Shown here: one piece after another, positions 29,959-39,962 of the stretch | How the letters are laid out: every line of letters begins with the position of its first letter | How positions within the stretch are numbered: the first letter of the stretch is position 1 | Position numbers and translations under genes: made by a program | Notes under the pieces: generated by a model | What the model was told of the DNA's origin: nothing | Databases searched by the model: none | The model's input: the letters and a program-made list of their open reading frames with translations, nothing else | Source of the DNA: Bacteroidales bacterium | Lineage (GTDB): Bacteria > Bacteroidota > Bacteroidia > Bacteroidales > UBA3824 | DNA length: 64,000 bases | Reading direction: 5' to 3' | NCBI GenBank assembly: GCA_017417315.1 | Contig: JAFPZK010000024.1 | Coordinates: 1-64,000, forward strand

Positions 29959-31890
29959 ATGAAAAAAAGTATTTTTTTAACTGCCTTGTTAGCGGTCTCG
30001 CTGACGGGTTTTGCTCAGCAACCTATTCACGGTAAGGGTCTTAACAAACCCGCTGACGCATGGAAGACGGCTAAATTTAAAGCACCTATGGCACGCAGCA
30101 TTTATGAAAACTTGCCTGCTGCCGCCTCCGTTCAAAAATGGTCGCCCGTACCAGCCTCTCAGGGTCAGACCGGTACGTGTGTTGCATGGGCTTCAACTTA
30201 TTGTGCAGCAACTATTTGCTGGGCTCAGAGCCACGGCGTTACAAACCGTGCAACTATCACCAAAAATGCAATGCTTCCCGCTTTCACCTATTACAGCATA
30301 AAGGACAACGGAGACCGTAATTGTCAAAACGGAAGTTGGGGCGGTGCGGCTTGCGAATTTTTGCAAAAAACCGGCGCAGTGCCTTACGCAAAATCTGCGG
30401 AAAAATGTTGTCTTCAAACCATTCCTGCTGAATTAAAAAATCTCGCAAAAGACAATAAAATAACAAGTTACGCTCAGTTATTTGAAGCGCAGAATAAGTT
30501 TGGCGTAAAATCCCGTGCCGAAATGGTCAAGAAAGAAATTTCTCAGGGACACCCCGTGATTTTCGGTATGATGTTGCCCGCTTCGTTTATGAACGACAGG
30601 GCTTTTACAAGCGAAGGACTTTATAAACCGACCGAAAATCTTCAATCTTATCAGAACGACGGCGGACACGAAATGTGTATCGTTGCCTACGACGACAATA
30701 AATTCGGCGGAGCGTTTTTGGTTCAGAACTCTTGGGGTACGTCTTGGGGTTACAAGGGTTATTGCTGGATAACTTACGATACTTTTATTTGGACTGTTGA
30801 CGACGCACACGTATTATATGCTCCGATTGCCTCGGCTACTAACAATTCTGTTGACCTCACGACCTCGAAACTTGACTTTTCGACTTCCGGCGGTGATAAC
30901 GGTTGTGATTCAGGCAATTATGACAACGGTGGTAATGACGGTGGCTATGATGACGGCGGTTACGATGACGGTGAATATGAGGACGATTATAATTACGTAG
31001 TTGACGATGGCAATAATGACAGCGACGGCGGTTACTATTACGATTACGACTACAACGATGACGAATACGACGATTACAATCAGTATTACGCAGACGATGA
31101 CAACGGAGCATGGGATTATTATGATGATTATTCATACGATTATGATGATAACGGCGGCGGATACGATTATTACAACGACTACTACGACGACGAAGATTAT
31201 GCCGGTTATGACAACTACGGTTATGACGATTACGACGATAATTATGGCGGTAATGACGGCGGATATTATTACGATGATTATTATGATGACAATTATTATA
31301 ATGACGATGATTATTGTTATAGTTACAGCCGAGGCATTACAATCAAAGGCGATACCGTTAACGTTTTCCGTTTCGGCGGCAACTTAAAACTCGTAAAATC
31401 CGACAAAACCGTTATGAAAGGCTCTTGTAAAGGCAACGTTATCGAAATGGACGGTGAATATAAAAGCGGTACTGAATTCCGCGTTTATATCGGCAACAAT
31501 CAGCCTGCATACGTTTATGTTTTCGGAACGGATTTAAGCAACAAGATGTACAACATTTTCCCGCGAAACAAAAACGTCAGTCCGTATCTTGACGCTAACA
31601 GCCGTATTGCCTTTCCTAACGAAGAAACTTGGTTGGAAATGGACAACAATGCCGGAACGGATTATTTGTACATAATTTATAGTCTTGTGCCGGTTAACGT
31701 TCCGCTCGTGATGCAGAAAATGGCTGAAACGCCGGGCAAGTTCGAAACAAAGATTTTCGACATTTTAGGACCTAAGGCTTTTTCTTTGAAAGATACCAAA
31801 TGTTTGGGCAGCGATGTATTCAAGTTTAATACACAGGTATCAGGAAAAGAAACTATGGTTGCAATTTTGAAATTCAGACACGTTCAATAA
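29959..31890 (+). CDS. Secreted papain-like (C1) peptidase with Asp/Tyr/Gly-rich linker and DUF4384-like domain
   Basis: 643 residues. After the signal peptide (MKKSIFLTALLAVSLTGFA) comes a C1A protease domain: SQGQTGTCVAWAST with catalytic Cys74, GGHEMCIVAYDD with His237, and VQNSWGTSWGYKGYCW with Asn257. Residues about 311-457 are an extraordinary low-complexity stretch made almost only of Asp, Tyr, Gly and Asn (for example YDDGGYDDGEYEDDY). The C-terminal part (from ITIKGDTVNVF) fits DUF4384: AYVYVFGTDLSNKMYNIFP, then LEMDNNAGTDYLYIIYS. No prodomain is evident. It is likely secreted or surface-exposed, with the acidic linker possibly binding calcium. A convergent terminator follows. Confidence 0.9.
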   Translation: MKKSIFLTALLAVSLTGFAQQPIHGKGLNKPADAWKTAKFKAPMARSIYENLPAAASVQKWSPVPASQGQTGTCVAWASTYCAATICWAQSHGVTNRATITKNAMLPAFTYYSIKDNGDRNCQNGSWGGAACEFLQKTGAVPYAKSAEKCCLQTIPAELKNLAKDNKITSYAQLFEAQNKFGVKSRAEMVKKEISQGHPVIFGMMLPASFMNDRAFTSEGLYKPTENLQSYQNDGGHEMCIVAYDDNKFGGAFLVQNSWGTSWGYKGYCWITYDTFIWTVDDAHVLYAPIASATNNSVDLTTSKLDFSTSGGDNGCDSGNYDNGGNDGGYDDGGYDDGEYEDDYNYVVDDGNNDSDGGYYYDYDYNDDEYDDYNQYYADDDNGAWDYYDDYSYDYDDNGGGYDYYNDYYDDEDYAGYDNYGYDDYDDNYGGNDGGYYYDDYYDDNYYNDDDYCYSYSRGITIKGDTVNVFRFGGNLKLVKSDKTVMKGSCKGNVIEMDGEYKSGTEFRVYIGNNQPAYVYVFGTDLSNKMYNIFPRNKNVSPYLDANSRIAFPNEETWLEMDNNAGTDYLYIIYSLVPVNVPLVMQKMAETPGKFETKIFDILGPKAFSLKDTKCLGSDVFKFNTQVSGKETMVAILKFRHVQ

Positions 31891-31894
31891 AAAA

Positions 31895-31920
31895 AAAAAC
31901 CGCCGAAAGGCGGTTTTTTT
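31895..31920. terminator. Convergent terminator between peptidase and phosphohexomutase genes
   Basis: Arms ACCGCC and GGCGGT around a GAAA-type loop, with A and T runs on the two sides, so it works in both directions. Confidence 0.88.
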
Positions 31921-31924
31921 GTCT

Positions 31925-33652
31925 TTATAATTTCATCGCTTTTTTGATTGTTGCGATTTTTTCGTCTGCCGTTTTTTCTGTTTCTTCGAGTTTCGTGATG
32001 TCCTTGACACTTTCTTTAACTCCGAAATAAAACTTAATTTTAGGCTCAGTTCCGGACGGTCTAACGGAGATTTTCGTGCCGTCTTCGAGAAAGAATTGAA
32101 GAACATTGCTTTTCGGTAAGTCAATGTTTTCGTCCGTACCGTCGATAATGTTTGAAGCCTTTTGCGTTAAGTAGTCTTTTATCATCACAACATTGCTGTC
32201 GTTGATAACAGCGGGCGGGTCGTTACGGTAATCGTCCATCATTTTCTGAATTTCTTCCGCACCCGATTTACCTTCTTTTACAACGTTTACGAGCGATTCT
32301 CTGTAATAGCCGTATTGAGCGTAAATGTCAAGAAGTAACTGATACATCGTTTTGCCCTGCTCAGCCGCCCAAGCCGCAGCCTCGGCAATAAGTGAACAAG
32401 CGTTAACGGCGTCTTTGTCTCTTACAAATTCGCCTGACAAATATCCGTAACTTTCTTCGCCGCCGCCGATAAAGGTCGTTTTGCCTTCGTTTTTGCGGAT
32501 AACGTCAGCAATAAACTTAAAGCCGGTTAAAACGTCGTAACATTTAACGTCGAATTTGTCAGCCATTGCTTTCAAAAGTTCGGTCGTAACGATTGTCTTA
32601 ACGATATATTGATTGCCGTCAAGTTTACCGTTTTCTTTCCATTTCGTCAACAAATAATATGTGAGAATAGCGGCAGTTTGATTTCCGTTCATAAGGACAA
32701 ATTCGCCGGCGTTGTTTCTGACAGCGATTCCTACACGGTCTGCATCGGGGTCGGTTGCCATAACGAGATCAGCACCTTTTTCCTTAGCAAGTTTTATTGC
32801 AAGGGTAAGAGCCTCGGCATTTTCGGGATTCGGTGATATGACGGTCGGGAAATTGCCGTCAGGATTACACTGCTCCTTTACGGTCATAATGTTTTCAAAA
32901 CCCTTCATTTTGAGGATTTCGGGAACCAATCTTACGCCAGAACCGTGAATCGGAGTATAAACGATTTTGATGTCTTTATGCTTGTTAATATCTTCCTGAG
33001 AAAGGGTAAGCCCTTTGATTTTTTCCAAATAAATCTTGTCGAAATCTTCGTTCAAGATTTCGATTAAAGCGGGATTGCCTTTAAATTTTACGTCCTCAAC
33101 TTTTACTTTCAAAGCCTCGTTTACGATGTTTACGTCGTGCGGAGCAACAACCTGAGCACCGTCAGACCAATAAGCCTTATAACCGTTGTATTCTTTCGGG
33201 TTGTGAGAAGCGGTAATCATAACACCGCTCTTGCAGCCTAATTGACGAACCGCAAAAGACAATTCCGGAACGGGTCTTAACGAATCAAACAAATACGCTT
33301 TGATGCCGTTGGCAGAAAAAATATCCGCACAAGTTTGAGCGAAAAGTCTGCTGTTGTTTCTGCTGTCATGAGAGACCGCTACTTTGATTTCTTCTCCCGC
33401 AAAGGTTTTGTTAAGGTAATTTGCCAAACCCTGAGTTGCCATACCTACGGTGTAGACGTTCATTCTGTTGGTTCCTACGCCCATAATTCCGCGCATACCG
33501 CCCGTACCGAATTCGAGGTTTTTATAAAAACATTCAACAAGTTCCTTTTCGTTGTTTTCCATCAAATCTTTGACTTGATTTCTGGTTTGTTCATCAAACT
33601 TTTCCGAGAGCCACTCTTTGGCTCTTTCGGCAATTTGTGCATCTACTGCCAT
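31925..33652 (-). CDS. Phospho-sugar mutase (phosphoglucomutase/phosphomannomutase)
   Basis: 575 residues, the length of the PgcA-like group. The catalytic serine loop is MITASHNPKEYNGYKAYW, the metal-binding loop ATDPDADRVG, the sugar-binding loop GGGEESYGYLSG and the phosphate-binding loop RPSGTEPKIKFYF. It interconverts hexose 1- and 6-phosphates for glycogen, cell-wall or capsule precursor supply; glucose or mannose specificity cannot be decided. The gene is monocistronic; its end is 5 bp from the terminator shared with the peptidase gene. Confidence 0.93.
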   Translation of the reverse strand: MAVDAQIAERAKEWLSEKFDEQTRNQVKDLMENNEKELVECFYKNLEFGTGGMRGIMGVGTNRMNVYTVGMATQGLANYLNKTFAGEEIKVAVSHDSRNNSRLFAQTCADIFSANGIKAYLFDSLRPVPELSFAVRQLGCKSGVMITASHNPKEYNGYKAYWSDGAQVVAPHDVNIVNEALKVKVEDVKFKGNPALIEILNEDFDKIYLEKIKGLTLSQEDINKHKDIKIVYTPIHGSGVRLVPEILKMKGFENIMTVKEQCNPDGNFPTVISPNPENAEALTLAIKLAKEKGADLVMATDPDADRVGIAVRNNAGEFVLMNGNQTAAILTYYLLTKWKENGKLDGNQYIVKTIVTTELLKAMADKFDVKCYDVLTGFKFIADVIRKNEGKTTFIGGGEESYGYLSGEFVRDKDAVNACSLIAEAAAWAAEQGKTMYQLLLDIYAQYGYYRESLVNVVKEGKSGAEEIQKMMDDYRNDPPAVINDSNVVMIKDYLTQKASNIIDGTDENIDLPKSNVLQFFLEDGTKISVRPSGTEPKIKFYFGVKESVKDITKLEETEKTADEKIATIKKAMKL

Positions 33653-33807
33653 AACAGTTTAATAGTTTTTAGTTTAACTTAATTAAAATTAATTACTGAT
33701 ATTTCATAACTTACGTTAACAAAAAAAATTTGTTTAAGTAACGCCGCTAATTTAGCAATTTTTTTGTTACCAAAACAAATTTTTTTTAAATTATTTTCTT
33801 ACAATTT

Positions 33808-35910
33808 TCAAAATCTTTCAAAATCAGAATCCGAAGTGTCATCTTTGAGGTTTATAAACGTTCCTTTTTTCTGAGAAACGGTTTCTTCGGGTATCTGTTT
33901 TTTATAATTTTTGTTTTTATTGTTTTTTACGGCGACCGAAGTTGACGGGTTAAGAGCCGGAGCGTCTGTTCTATCCTGCGTTTTTTTGGTCGTCTGTTGT
34001 TGTCTGTAATCCTGCTGTTTTGCGCCGGTGTTAATTTTACCGTCAAATTTTTTGCCGTTAGTTGGTCTGAAAGTCTCTTTTTTGTCTTGTTCCGAGGTTT
34101 TGAAGAAAGAGATTGTCTCTTTGAGTTCCGCGCTTCTTGCGTCGAGTTGCTGACTTGTTGCGGCAAGTTCTTCTGCCTCGGCTGCATATTTTTGCGTAAC
34201 CTCATTCAACTGCTGAACGGCTGTCGTAATCTGACCTATACCCGTTGACTGCTCTACGCCGGCGGCTGCGATTTCACGAACCAAATCGGCTGTTTTTTCG
34301 ATTTCGGGGATAACGTTGTGAAGAAGTTTTTCAGCATTTTCCGAAATTTGAACGCCTTCTTTTGAAACTTTGTCAATATCTGCTGCTGCTATCGCACTGC
34401 GTTCTGCAAGTTTTCTTACCTCTGCCGCAACAACTGCAAAACCTTTACCTTGTTCGCCTGCTCTTGCCGCCTCGACAGCCGCGTTAAGAGCCAAAATATT
34501 TGTCTGGAACGCTATTTCGTCGATAATTGAAATTTTGCCTGCGATTTCTTTCATAGCAGCCATACTTTTCTGACTTGCCTCAGAGGTTTCTTTGATGTTT
34601 TGCAAAACCATAAGTGCAATTTTTTCGGTCTGACGGGCGTTATCGGTATTTTGAGAAATTCCGGCACTCATTTCTTCTATCGAAGACGAAACCTCTTCTG
34701 CCGAAGAAGCCTGCATACCTGCGCCGTCGCTCATAACCTGCGCTGTTTTAGCAATTTCCGAACTATTTTGCGCAATGCTGAGTGCACCGATACGGAATTT
34801 GCCGATAATATTTCGGAGCGTATTCGTCATAGACTTTATGGAGTCTGCCATCTGACCGAACTCGTCTTTGGAATCTATGTTAATGTCCTTGGTCAGGTCA
34901 CCGGCGGCAATACTATTGATACTTTCAAGTGTATCGGCTGCTCTTTGACCGACTTTTTTCTTGATAACGGCAACCGCAATAACGCTTATGAGAATTATCA
35001 ACAACGCTACGAGAACAAACATATTGATAATTTTCAGTTGGTTGGAGGCCATTAATTTAAGCGATTGTGCGGAAGACTCGCCGGAGGTTGCAATAATTTT
35101 CTGAACGTTTTCGGTAAGTTTATCGCATACCGAACTTAGTTCTGCTTTTGCTCTGTCAGCCTCGGCTTTATAACCGTAATATTCTTTTGATTTGGTAATA
35201 TATTCTTTAAAAAGTTTTATTCCCGTTTCGTAAGTACTTGTCATACCGATACTTCCAACCCAAGTTTGTAACTCTGCAAGATTTTTTTGAAGACCTGCCA
35301 AAATACCTTGAACGGCTGCCATATCATTCATTTTACCTTTTGCCGTTTCAACAGCCCTAATCATTTCGGAAAGAACAACAATTCTGCGTTGCGTTTCTCC
35401 CTGATTGCCGAATGTGTGTTCGTATTTTGAACGTATATCTGCAAGAGCACCGGTAAAGCCGCTTTTGAGTGCTTCCATCGAATTGTATAACGCACTCATT
35501 TTTTGATGCTTGTCAATTACCAAAGACGTAAGCGAAGAAAAACTATCAAAACTGCTTTTTAAATCTCTGAAAGCAGCGGCTTCTTCATCTTCTATAAGCG
35601 CGCTCATTGCGTTGATAGCCGCCTCATTTTTTGAGCGGTATTCATTATGCTCACGAAGAGCCTCTTGGTTACCGTCAAAAACATACGTGTTGAAACAATT
35701 AATGTCCAACGCGGTGTTATATTTTATTTCCTGAGCCAGTATGCTTTTAGGAATCACTTGACTTTCAGCATAGTTCATGTGCGACATAGAAGTATTTGCC
35801 ATAAAAATCACAAAAATTCCCACTACCACTACCACTGCAAAAATCACCGTAAAACAAAATGCGAGTTTCGCACTTACCTTTAAGTTTTTTAGAAATCCGA
35901 AAAGTTCCAT
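33808..35910 (-). CDS. Methyl-accepting chemotaxis protein
   Basis: 700 residues from ATG 35910. TM1 is about residues 12-38 ([20 protein letters not shown]), then a helical periplasmic sensor domain of four-helix-bundle type, TM2 ([20 protein letters not shown]), a HAMP domain with [16 protein letters not shown], and the signalling hairpin with [20 protein letters not shown] and [18 protein letters not shown]. It binds CheW and CheA in known systems. The C-terminus has a Gln/Lys/Asn-rich tail and no pentapeptide receptor. No che or motility gene lies in the window, and chemoreceptors are uncommon in gut Bacteroidales, so it may serve a non-flagellar output. Confidence 0.92.
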   Translation of the reverse strand: MELFGFLKNLKVSAKLAFCFTVIFAVVVVVGIFVIFMANTSMSHMNYAESQVIPKSILAQEIKYNTALDINCFNTYVFDGNQEALREHNEYRSKNEAAINAMSALIEDEEAAAFRDLKSSFDSFSSLTSLVIDKHQKMSALYNSMEALKSGFTGALADIRSKYEHTFGNQGETQRRIVVLSEMIRAVETAKGKMNDMAAVQGILAGLQKNLAELQTWVGSIGMTSTYETGIKLFKEYITKSKEYYGYKAEADRAKAELSSVCDKLTENVQKIIATSGESSAQSLKLMASNQLKIINMFVLVALLIILISVIAVAVIKKKVGQRAADTLESINSIAAGDLTKDINIDSKDEFGQMADSIKSMTNTLRNIIGKFRIGALSIAQNSSEIAKTAQVMSDGAGMQASSAEEVSSSIEEMSAGISQNTDNARQTEKIALMVLQNIKETSEASQKSMAAMKEIAGKISIIDEIAFQTNILALNAAVEAARAGEQGKGFAVVAAEVRKLAERSAIAAADIDKVSKEGVQISENAEKLLHNVIPEIEKTADLVREIAAAGVEQSTGIGQITTAVQQLNEVTQKYAAEAEELAATSQQLDARSAELKETISFFKTSEQDKKETFRPTNGKKFDGKINTGAKQQDYRQQQTTKKTQDRTDAPALNPSTSVAVKNNKNKNYKKQIPEETVSQKKGTFINLKDDTSDSDFERF

Positions 35911-36014
35911 ATTGTTAATTTGATTAAAAGTTTCATATAATTTATACAAATATCTTGCAAAAAAAAACAATTTTTATAACTTTTGCAAATTTTTTTTCAT
36001 GTATATTTCTTAAT

Positions 36015-37358
36015 TTATCCTAAAACAAGATTTTTGCCTTTCCATTTTTTTGAATGCCAGCGTTTTAAAAGTATAATTCCTCTGACGTTTTCGTCTAAGG
36101 CAAAGCCGCACCACATACCTATAAGCCCAAAACCGAGCGGTATTCCGAGTAAATAACTAACACCCACGGCAATAATCCACTGAAAGGAAATTCCTACTAC
36201 AACGGGGAAAACGGCATCGCCGGTGCTTCTTAAAGTCCCGACGGCAAAAATATTGGAAACCCTGCCCACCGAAAGTATGACATCAATAAAAAATATAATT
36301 GTACCGACTCTTATAATTTCTTGATTATCAGTCAATAATCCTAAGAGACTTTTACCGGAGATTGCAAGCGTAAGGCTGACAATCATAGTTATCAGCATTG
36401 CGCGTTTGAATATAAAATTTCCCATTTTATACGCCGCCTCGTTTTTATTTTTGCCGACCAAATGTCCTACCAAAATGTCGCCGCCCTGAACAATGCTGCA
36501 AACGAATAAGTTAACGAACATAATTGCATTAGCACAAAAAGTACGGGTTGCGAGAGCCTCGTTTCCGAGTTTGTTAATAAAATAAGTGATTACCACCTGA
36601 CTTGAAGAATAACTTATCTCCTCTCCTGCCGCCGGAATGCCGATTTTTAAAACTTTTTTTAATTCCTGCCACGGAAACGGTTTGAAATACTCTTTCGGAA
36701 ACCTTCCGATGTGCTTTTTTGTGTGGACGATTATCAGCAAAACCATTGACACAAAACGACTTAAAGCAGTTGAAAGAGCCGCTCCTTTTACGCCCAATTC
36801 AGGACAGCCGAAATGTCCGAAAATCAGAGCGTAGTTTCCGAAAATGTTAACAATGTTAACCACGAGAGTTATCCGCATCGGATATTTTGCGAGGTCGGCA
36901 CTTCTGAGCGAGGCCGAAAACGCCAAAGAAACCGCCTGAAAAAACGACAGCGACCCCGTGATTTTGAGATACGTCAAACCGTATTCCTGTAATTCAGGGC
37001 GTAATCCCATCAAAACTAAAAGTTCTTCTGCATAAAAATACAACAAAAAACTTACCGTCAAGCCCAATATCAAGTTGACAATCACCGCAATACCGACTAC
37101 TTGAACCAAACGTTTTTTAAGTCCCGCACCTATATATTGAGCGCAGACAATCGCCGCCCCCATGGAGATAAACTGATAGATTAAAAAGACAAGGCTAATA
37201 AGTTGATTATCAAGACCTACGGCTGCAACGGCATTGTCGCTGTTTTCTTTTAAATTGCTCAGCATAACCGTATCGACTGCACCTAAAAGCATAATCAGGG
37301 CTATTTCTATGAAAATAGGTGTGGTAAGTGTTTTGAGTTGTGTTTTAAGACTATTCAT
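36015..37358 (-). CDS. MATE family efflux transporter
   Basis: 447 residues with about twelve membrane segments in two similar halves. Family features: IEIALIMLLGAVDTVMLSNL in TM1, the VGLDNQLISLVFLIYQFISM segment, YIGAGLKKR, TGSLSFFQAVSLAFSASLRS, and in the second half AGEEISYSSSQVVITYFINK and HLVGKNKNEAAY. MATE proteins export drugs or metabolites in exchange for Na+ or H+ across the inner membrane; the substrate is unknown. It is transcribed alone from a -7 box at 37374. Confidence 0.92.
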   Translation of the reverse strand: MNSLKTQLKTLTTPIFIEIALIMLLGAVDTVMLSNLKENSDNAVAAVGLDNQLISLVFLIYQFISMGAAIVCAQYIGAGLKKRLVQVVGIAVIVNLILGLTVSFLLYFYAEELLVLMGLRPELQEYGLTYLKITGSLSFFQAVSLAFSASLRSADLAKYPMRITLVVNIVNIFGNYALIFGHFGCPELGVKGAALSTALSRFVSMVLLIIVHTKKHIGRFPKEYFKPFPWQELKKVLKIGIPAAGEEISYSSSQVVITYFINKLGNEALATRTFCANAIMFVNLFVCSIVQGGDILVGHLVGKNKNEAAYKMGNFIFKRAMLITMIVSLTLAISGKSLLGLLTDNQEIIRVGTIIFFIDVILSVGRVSNIFAVGTLRSTGDAVFPVVVGISFQWIIAVGVSYLLGIPLGFGLIGMWCGFALDENVRGIILLKRWHSKKWKGKNLVLG

Positions 37359-37373
37359 CTCTTTTTTTTAACG

Positions 37374-37382
37374 GCAAAAATA
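37374..37382 (-). promoter_or_regulatory. -7 box for the MATE gene
   Basis: The minus strand reads TATTTTTGC, 16 bp before the ATG at 37358. Confidence 0.5.
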
Positions 37383-37490
37383 CGTTTTTTTCTGTTTTTC
37401 TATATTAAAATTATGTTATAATAAAAAAAAGTTATAATTTTGACCGGCTTTTTTAAACGGATAAAAACAGCCGGTTAATTGTTTTATTTT

Positions 37491-38456
37491 ATGGGACTTT
37501 TTAGTAAAAAAATCAAAACTTTTTCCCTTCCGGAAGGCACGGAAAAAATCGAAACGGCGGCTTTTAAGGGAAACGCCGATTATAAGGAAATAAAAATTCC
37601 GTCAAGCGTAAATTACATCGGTGCGGAGGCATTTTCGGATTGCACGACACTCGAAGGCGTGGAATTTTCCGACAACCTTTTCAACATCAAGCGCAAAACG
37701 TTTTACAACTGCAAATCTCTGAAAACGGTTAAAATTACCGGTCCGGTAAAATTTATCGGAGCCTCGGCTTTTGAAAACTGCACCTCTTTGGAGGAAATTT
37801 CAATTCCCGATCCGGTTATGAAATTAGACGACCTTGCATTTGCAGGCTGTACTAATCTGAAAAAAATTACATTTTCAGACTCAGTTTCAACCTTAGGCAA
37901 AAGCGTGTTTATGAATTGCACATCGCTTGAAGAAATCACTTTGCCAGAAACTCTTAAAGGTATCGGACAAACAATGTTTTACGGCTGTACGGCTTTGAAA
38001 CGGGTTAAGATTCCCGCCTCGGTGATTTATATGGGGCATAATCCTTTCTACGGCTGCAAAGACATCGAAATCATTAGCGAAAACGAAAATTACAAAATCG
38101 AACAGGACTTTTTTCTTGACATCAAGAAAAAACGCGTAATCGCATATTTTGGCAAAAAAGATTCGTTGATTTTGCCTTACGGAACGCGGCGGACGGGAGA
38201 TTTTTCTTTCAAAGACAATCAGACCTTGGAAATAGTCATCGTCCCCTCCTCTACCGAAAGAATCGGACGGCAGACTTTCGCAAACTGTAAAGCGTTGAAA
38301 GAAGTTTCGATGTACAACACCGTTAAACGAATTGACGAAGGTGCTTTTGAGGGTTGCACTTCGCTTAGAAAAATTTACATTCCGATAGGTTGTACCGAAA
38401 AGTTCAAAACCCTATTGGACGAAAAATTGTGGGATAAAATTGAAGAAGTAGAATAG
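37491..38456 (+). CDS. BspA-type leucine-rich repeat protein, cytosolic
   Basis: 321 residues from ATG 37491. It lacks a signal peptide and consists of about ten LRR_5 (BspA-like) repeats of roughly 23 residues with the pattern I-x-x-x-A-F-x-x-C-x-x-L-x-x-I-x-I-P: AFSDCTTLEGVEFSDNLFNI, AFENCTSLEEISIPD, AFAGCTNLKKITFSDSVSTL and VFMNCTSLEEITLPETLKGI. Secreted BspA proteins bind host surfaces; the absence of an export signal here suggests an intracellular binding role. A 9-bp dyad, ACCGGCT...AGCCGGT, lies just upstream at about 37443-37474. The SSF gene starts 14 bp downstream. Confidence 0.9.
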   Translation: MGLFSKKIKTFSLPEGTEKIETAAFKGNADYKEIKIPSSVNYIGAEAFSDCTTLEGVEFSDNLFNIKRKTFYNCKSLKTVKITGPVKFIGASAFENCTSLEEISIPDPVMKLDDLAFAGCTNLKKITFSDSVSTLGKSVFMNCTSLEEITLPETLKGIGQTMFYGCTALKRVKIPASVIYMGHNPFYGCKDIEIISENENYKIEQDFFLDIKKKRVIAYFGKKDSLILPYGTRRTGDFSFKDNQTLEIVIVPSSTERIGRQTFANCKALKEVSMYNTVKRIDEGAFEGCTSLRKIYIPIGCTEKFKTLLDEKLWDKIEEVE

Positions 38457-38470
38457 AATAAAAAAAGAAA

Positions 38471-39949
38471 ATGTTAATCAAAATTTTACTTACCGTCATA
38501 TTTTTGGCGGTTATGGTCTCAGTAGGCCTTTATCAGAGAAAAACGGCAAAAAGCGTTGAAGGTTTTGTTTTAGGCGGCAGAAACGTCGGACCTTGGCTTA
38601 CCGCTTTTGCTTATGGAACGTCGTATTTTTCGGCGGTTGTATTTGTTGGTTATGCCGGACAATTCGGTTGGAAATACGGACTTTCGAGTTCGTGGATTGG
38701 TATCGGAAACGCTATTATCGGTTCGCTTTTCGCATGGCTCATTTTAGGAAAGCGGACAAAACTAATGACTCAGCACATTCAGAGCAAAACCATGCCTGAT
38801 TTTTTCGGCACAAGGTTTTCGTCTCAGGGGTTAAGAATTGCAGCCTCAGTAATTGCTTTCGTTTTTTTGATTCCCTATACGGCGGGCGTTTACAAAGGTA
38901 TTTCAACGCTTTTTGAAATGGGATTCGGCATTTCTTACGAGGTTTGCGTTTGCATAATGGCGGCTTTGACGGCTCTTTACGTCATTCTCGGCGGTTATAA
39001 GGCAACAGCCGTCAACGATTTTATTCAGGGCGTGATAATGCTTTTCGGCATTGCGGCGGTGATTTTTGCCGTTTTGGAAACGAAAGGTGGTTTAAGCGCG
39101 GCTGTTGAAAGTCTTTCGCAAATTCCTGCCGATAACGACCCGTCTCAAAACGGACTTTTTGCCGATATATTCGGTCCTGACCCGTGGAATCTTATCGGTG
39201 TCGTAATTCTCACGTCCTTAGGCACTTGGGGATTGCCTCAGATGGTCGGAAAATTCTATTCGATAACCGACGAGGCGGCTATTAAACGCGGAACGGTGAT
39301 TTCAACGGTTTTTGCATTTGTTGTTGCCGGCGGCTGTTACTTTTTAGGCGGTTTCGGACGACTTTTCGGCACGCCTCCTACCCTTGCTAATGGCAGATTG
39401 GATTTCGATTCAATAGTCCCGAAAATGCTTGAAACACTGCCCGATGCGTTAATCGGATTAGTAGTTTTGTTAGTGCTTTCGGCTTCGATGTCAACGCTTG
39501 CCTCTTTGGTTTTGACATCAAGTTCTACGATGACCCTCGACCTTATTTACAGAGACAAAAAAGGTGAAGATATTGAAAAACGTAAAATATTGGTTATGAG
39601 AGCATTAATCGTGTTTTTCATCGCCGTGTCGGTCATAATCGCACTTAATCCCCCGACATTTATTGCTCAGTTGATGGGTATTTCTTGGGGGGCGTTAGCG
39701 GGTGCGTTTTTAGCACCGTTTATGTTAGGACTTTATTGGAAAGGCGTTACAACCTCTTCGGTTTGGGCTTGCTTTGTTTGGGGCGTCGGCATAACGGTTT
39801 TGAATATGCTCTTGGGCAATCCTATGTCTCCGATTAACTGCGGTGCAATCGCAATGACGGGCGGTTTTGTCGTGGTATTTTTAGTTAGTTTGTTGACTAA
39901 AAAGCCTGAAAAAGAGACTATTGAACAAATTTGGCAATGTTATAAATAA
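38471..39949 (+). CDS. Sodium:solute symporter (SSF family)
   Basis: 492 residues with about thirteen membrane segments. Typical SSF features: VEGFVLGGRNVGPWLTAFAY in TM2, GTSYFSAVVFVGYAGQFGWK, TLPDALIGLVVLLVLSASMS with the Na+-binding Ser pair (SASMSTLASLVL), and ISWGALAGAFLAPFMLGLYW. It imports a small metabolite with Na+; proline, pantothenate and sugar carriers all belong here, so the substrate is open. The gene directly downstream encodes ketopantoate reductase, which makes a pantothenate link possible but unproven. Confidence 0.92.
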   Translation: MLIKILLTVIFLAVMVSVGLYQRKTAKSVEGFVLGGRNVGPWLTAFAYGTSYFSAVVFVGYAGQFGWKYGLSSSWIGIGNAIIGSLFAWLILGKRTKLMTQHIQSKTMPDFFGTRFSSQGLRIAASVIAFVFLIPYTAGVYKGISTLFEMGFGISYEVCVCIMAALTALYVILGGYKATAVNDFIQGVIMLFGIAAVIFAVLETKGGLSAAVESLSQIPADNDPSQNGLFADIFGPDPWNLIGVVILTSLGTWGLPQMVGKFYSITDEAAIKRGTVISTVFAFVVAGGCYFLGGFGRLFGTPPTLANGRLDFDSIVPKMLETLPDALIGLVVLLVLSASMSTLASLVLTSSSTMTLDLIYRDKKGEDIEKRKILVMRALIVFFIAVSVIIALNPPTFIAQLMGISWGALAGAFLAPFMLGLYWKGVTTSSVWACFVWGVGITVLNMLLGNPMSPINCGAIAMTGGFVVVFLVSLLTKKPEKETIEQIWQCYK

Positions 39950-39962
39950 TCGGACATAACAA

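Noticed and set aside
30857-31387. His/Arg/Asn-rich and Thr/Met/Ile-rich frames across the protease linker
   Set aside because: They are alternative readings of the repetitive GAT/TAT/GGC codons of the Asp/Tyr/Gly linker.
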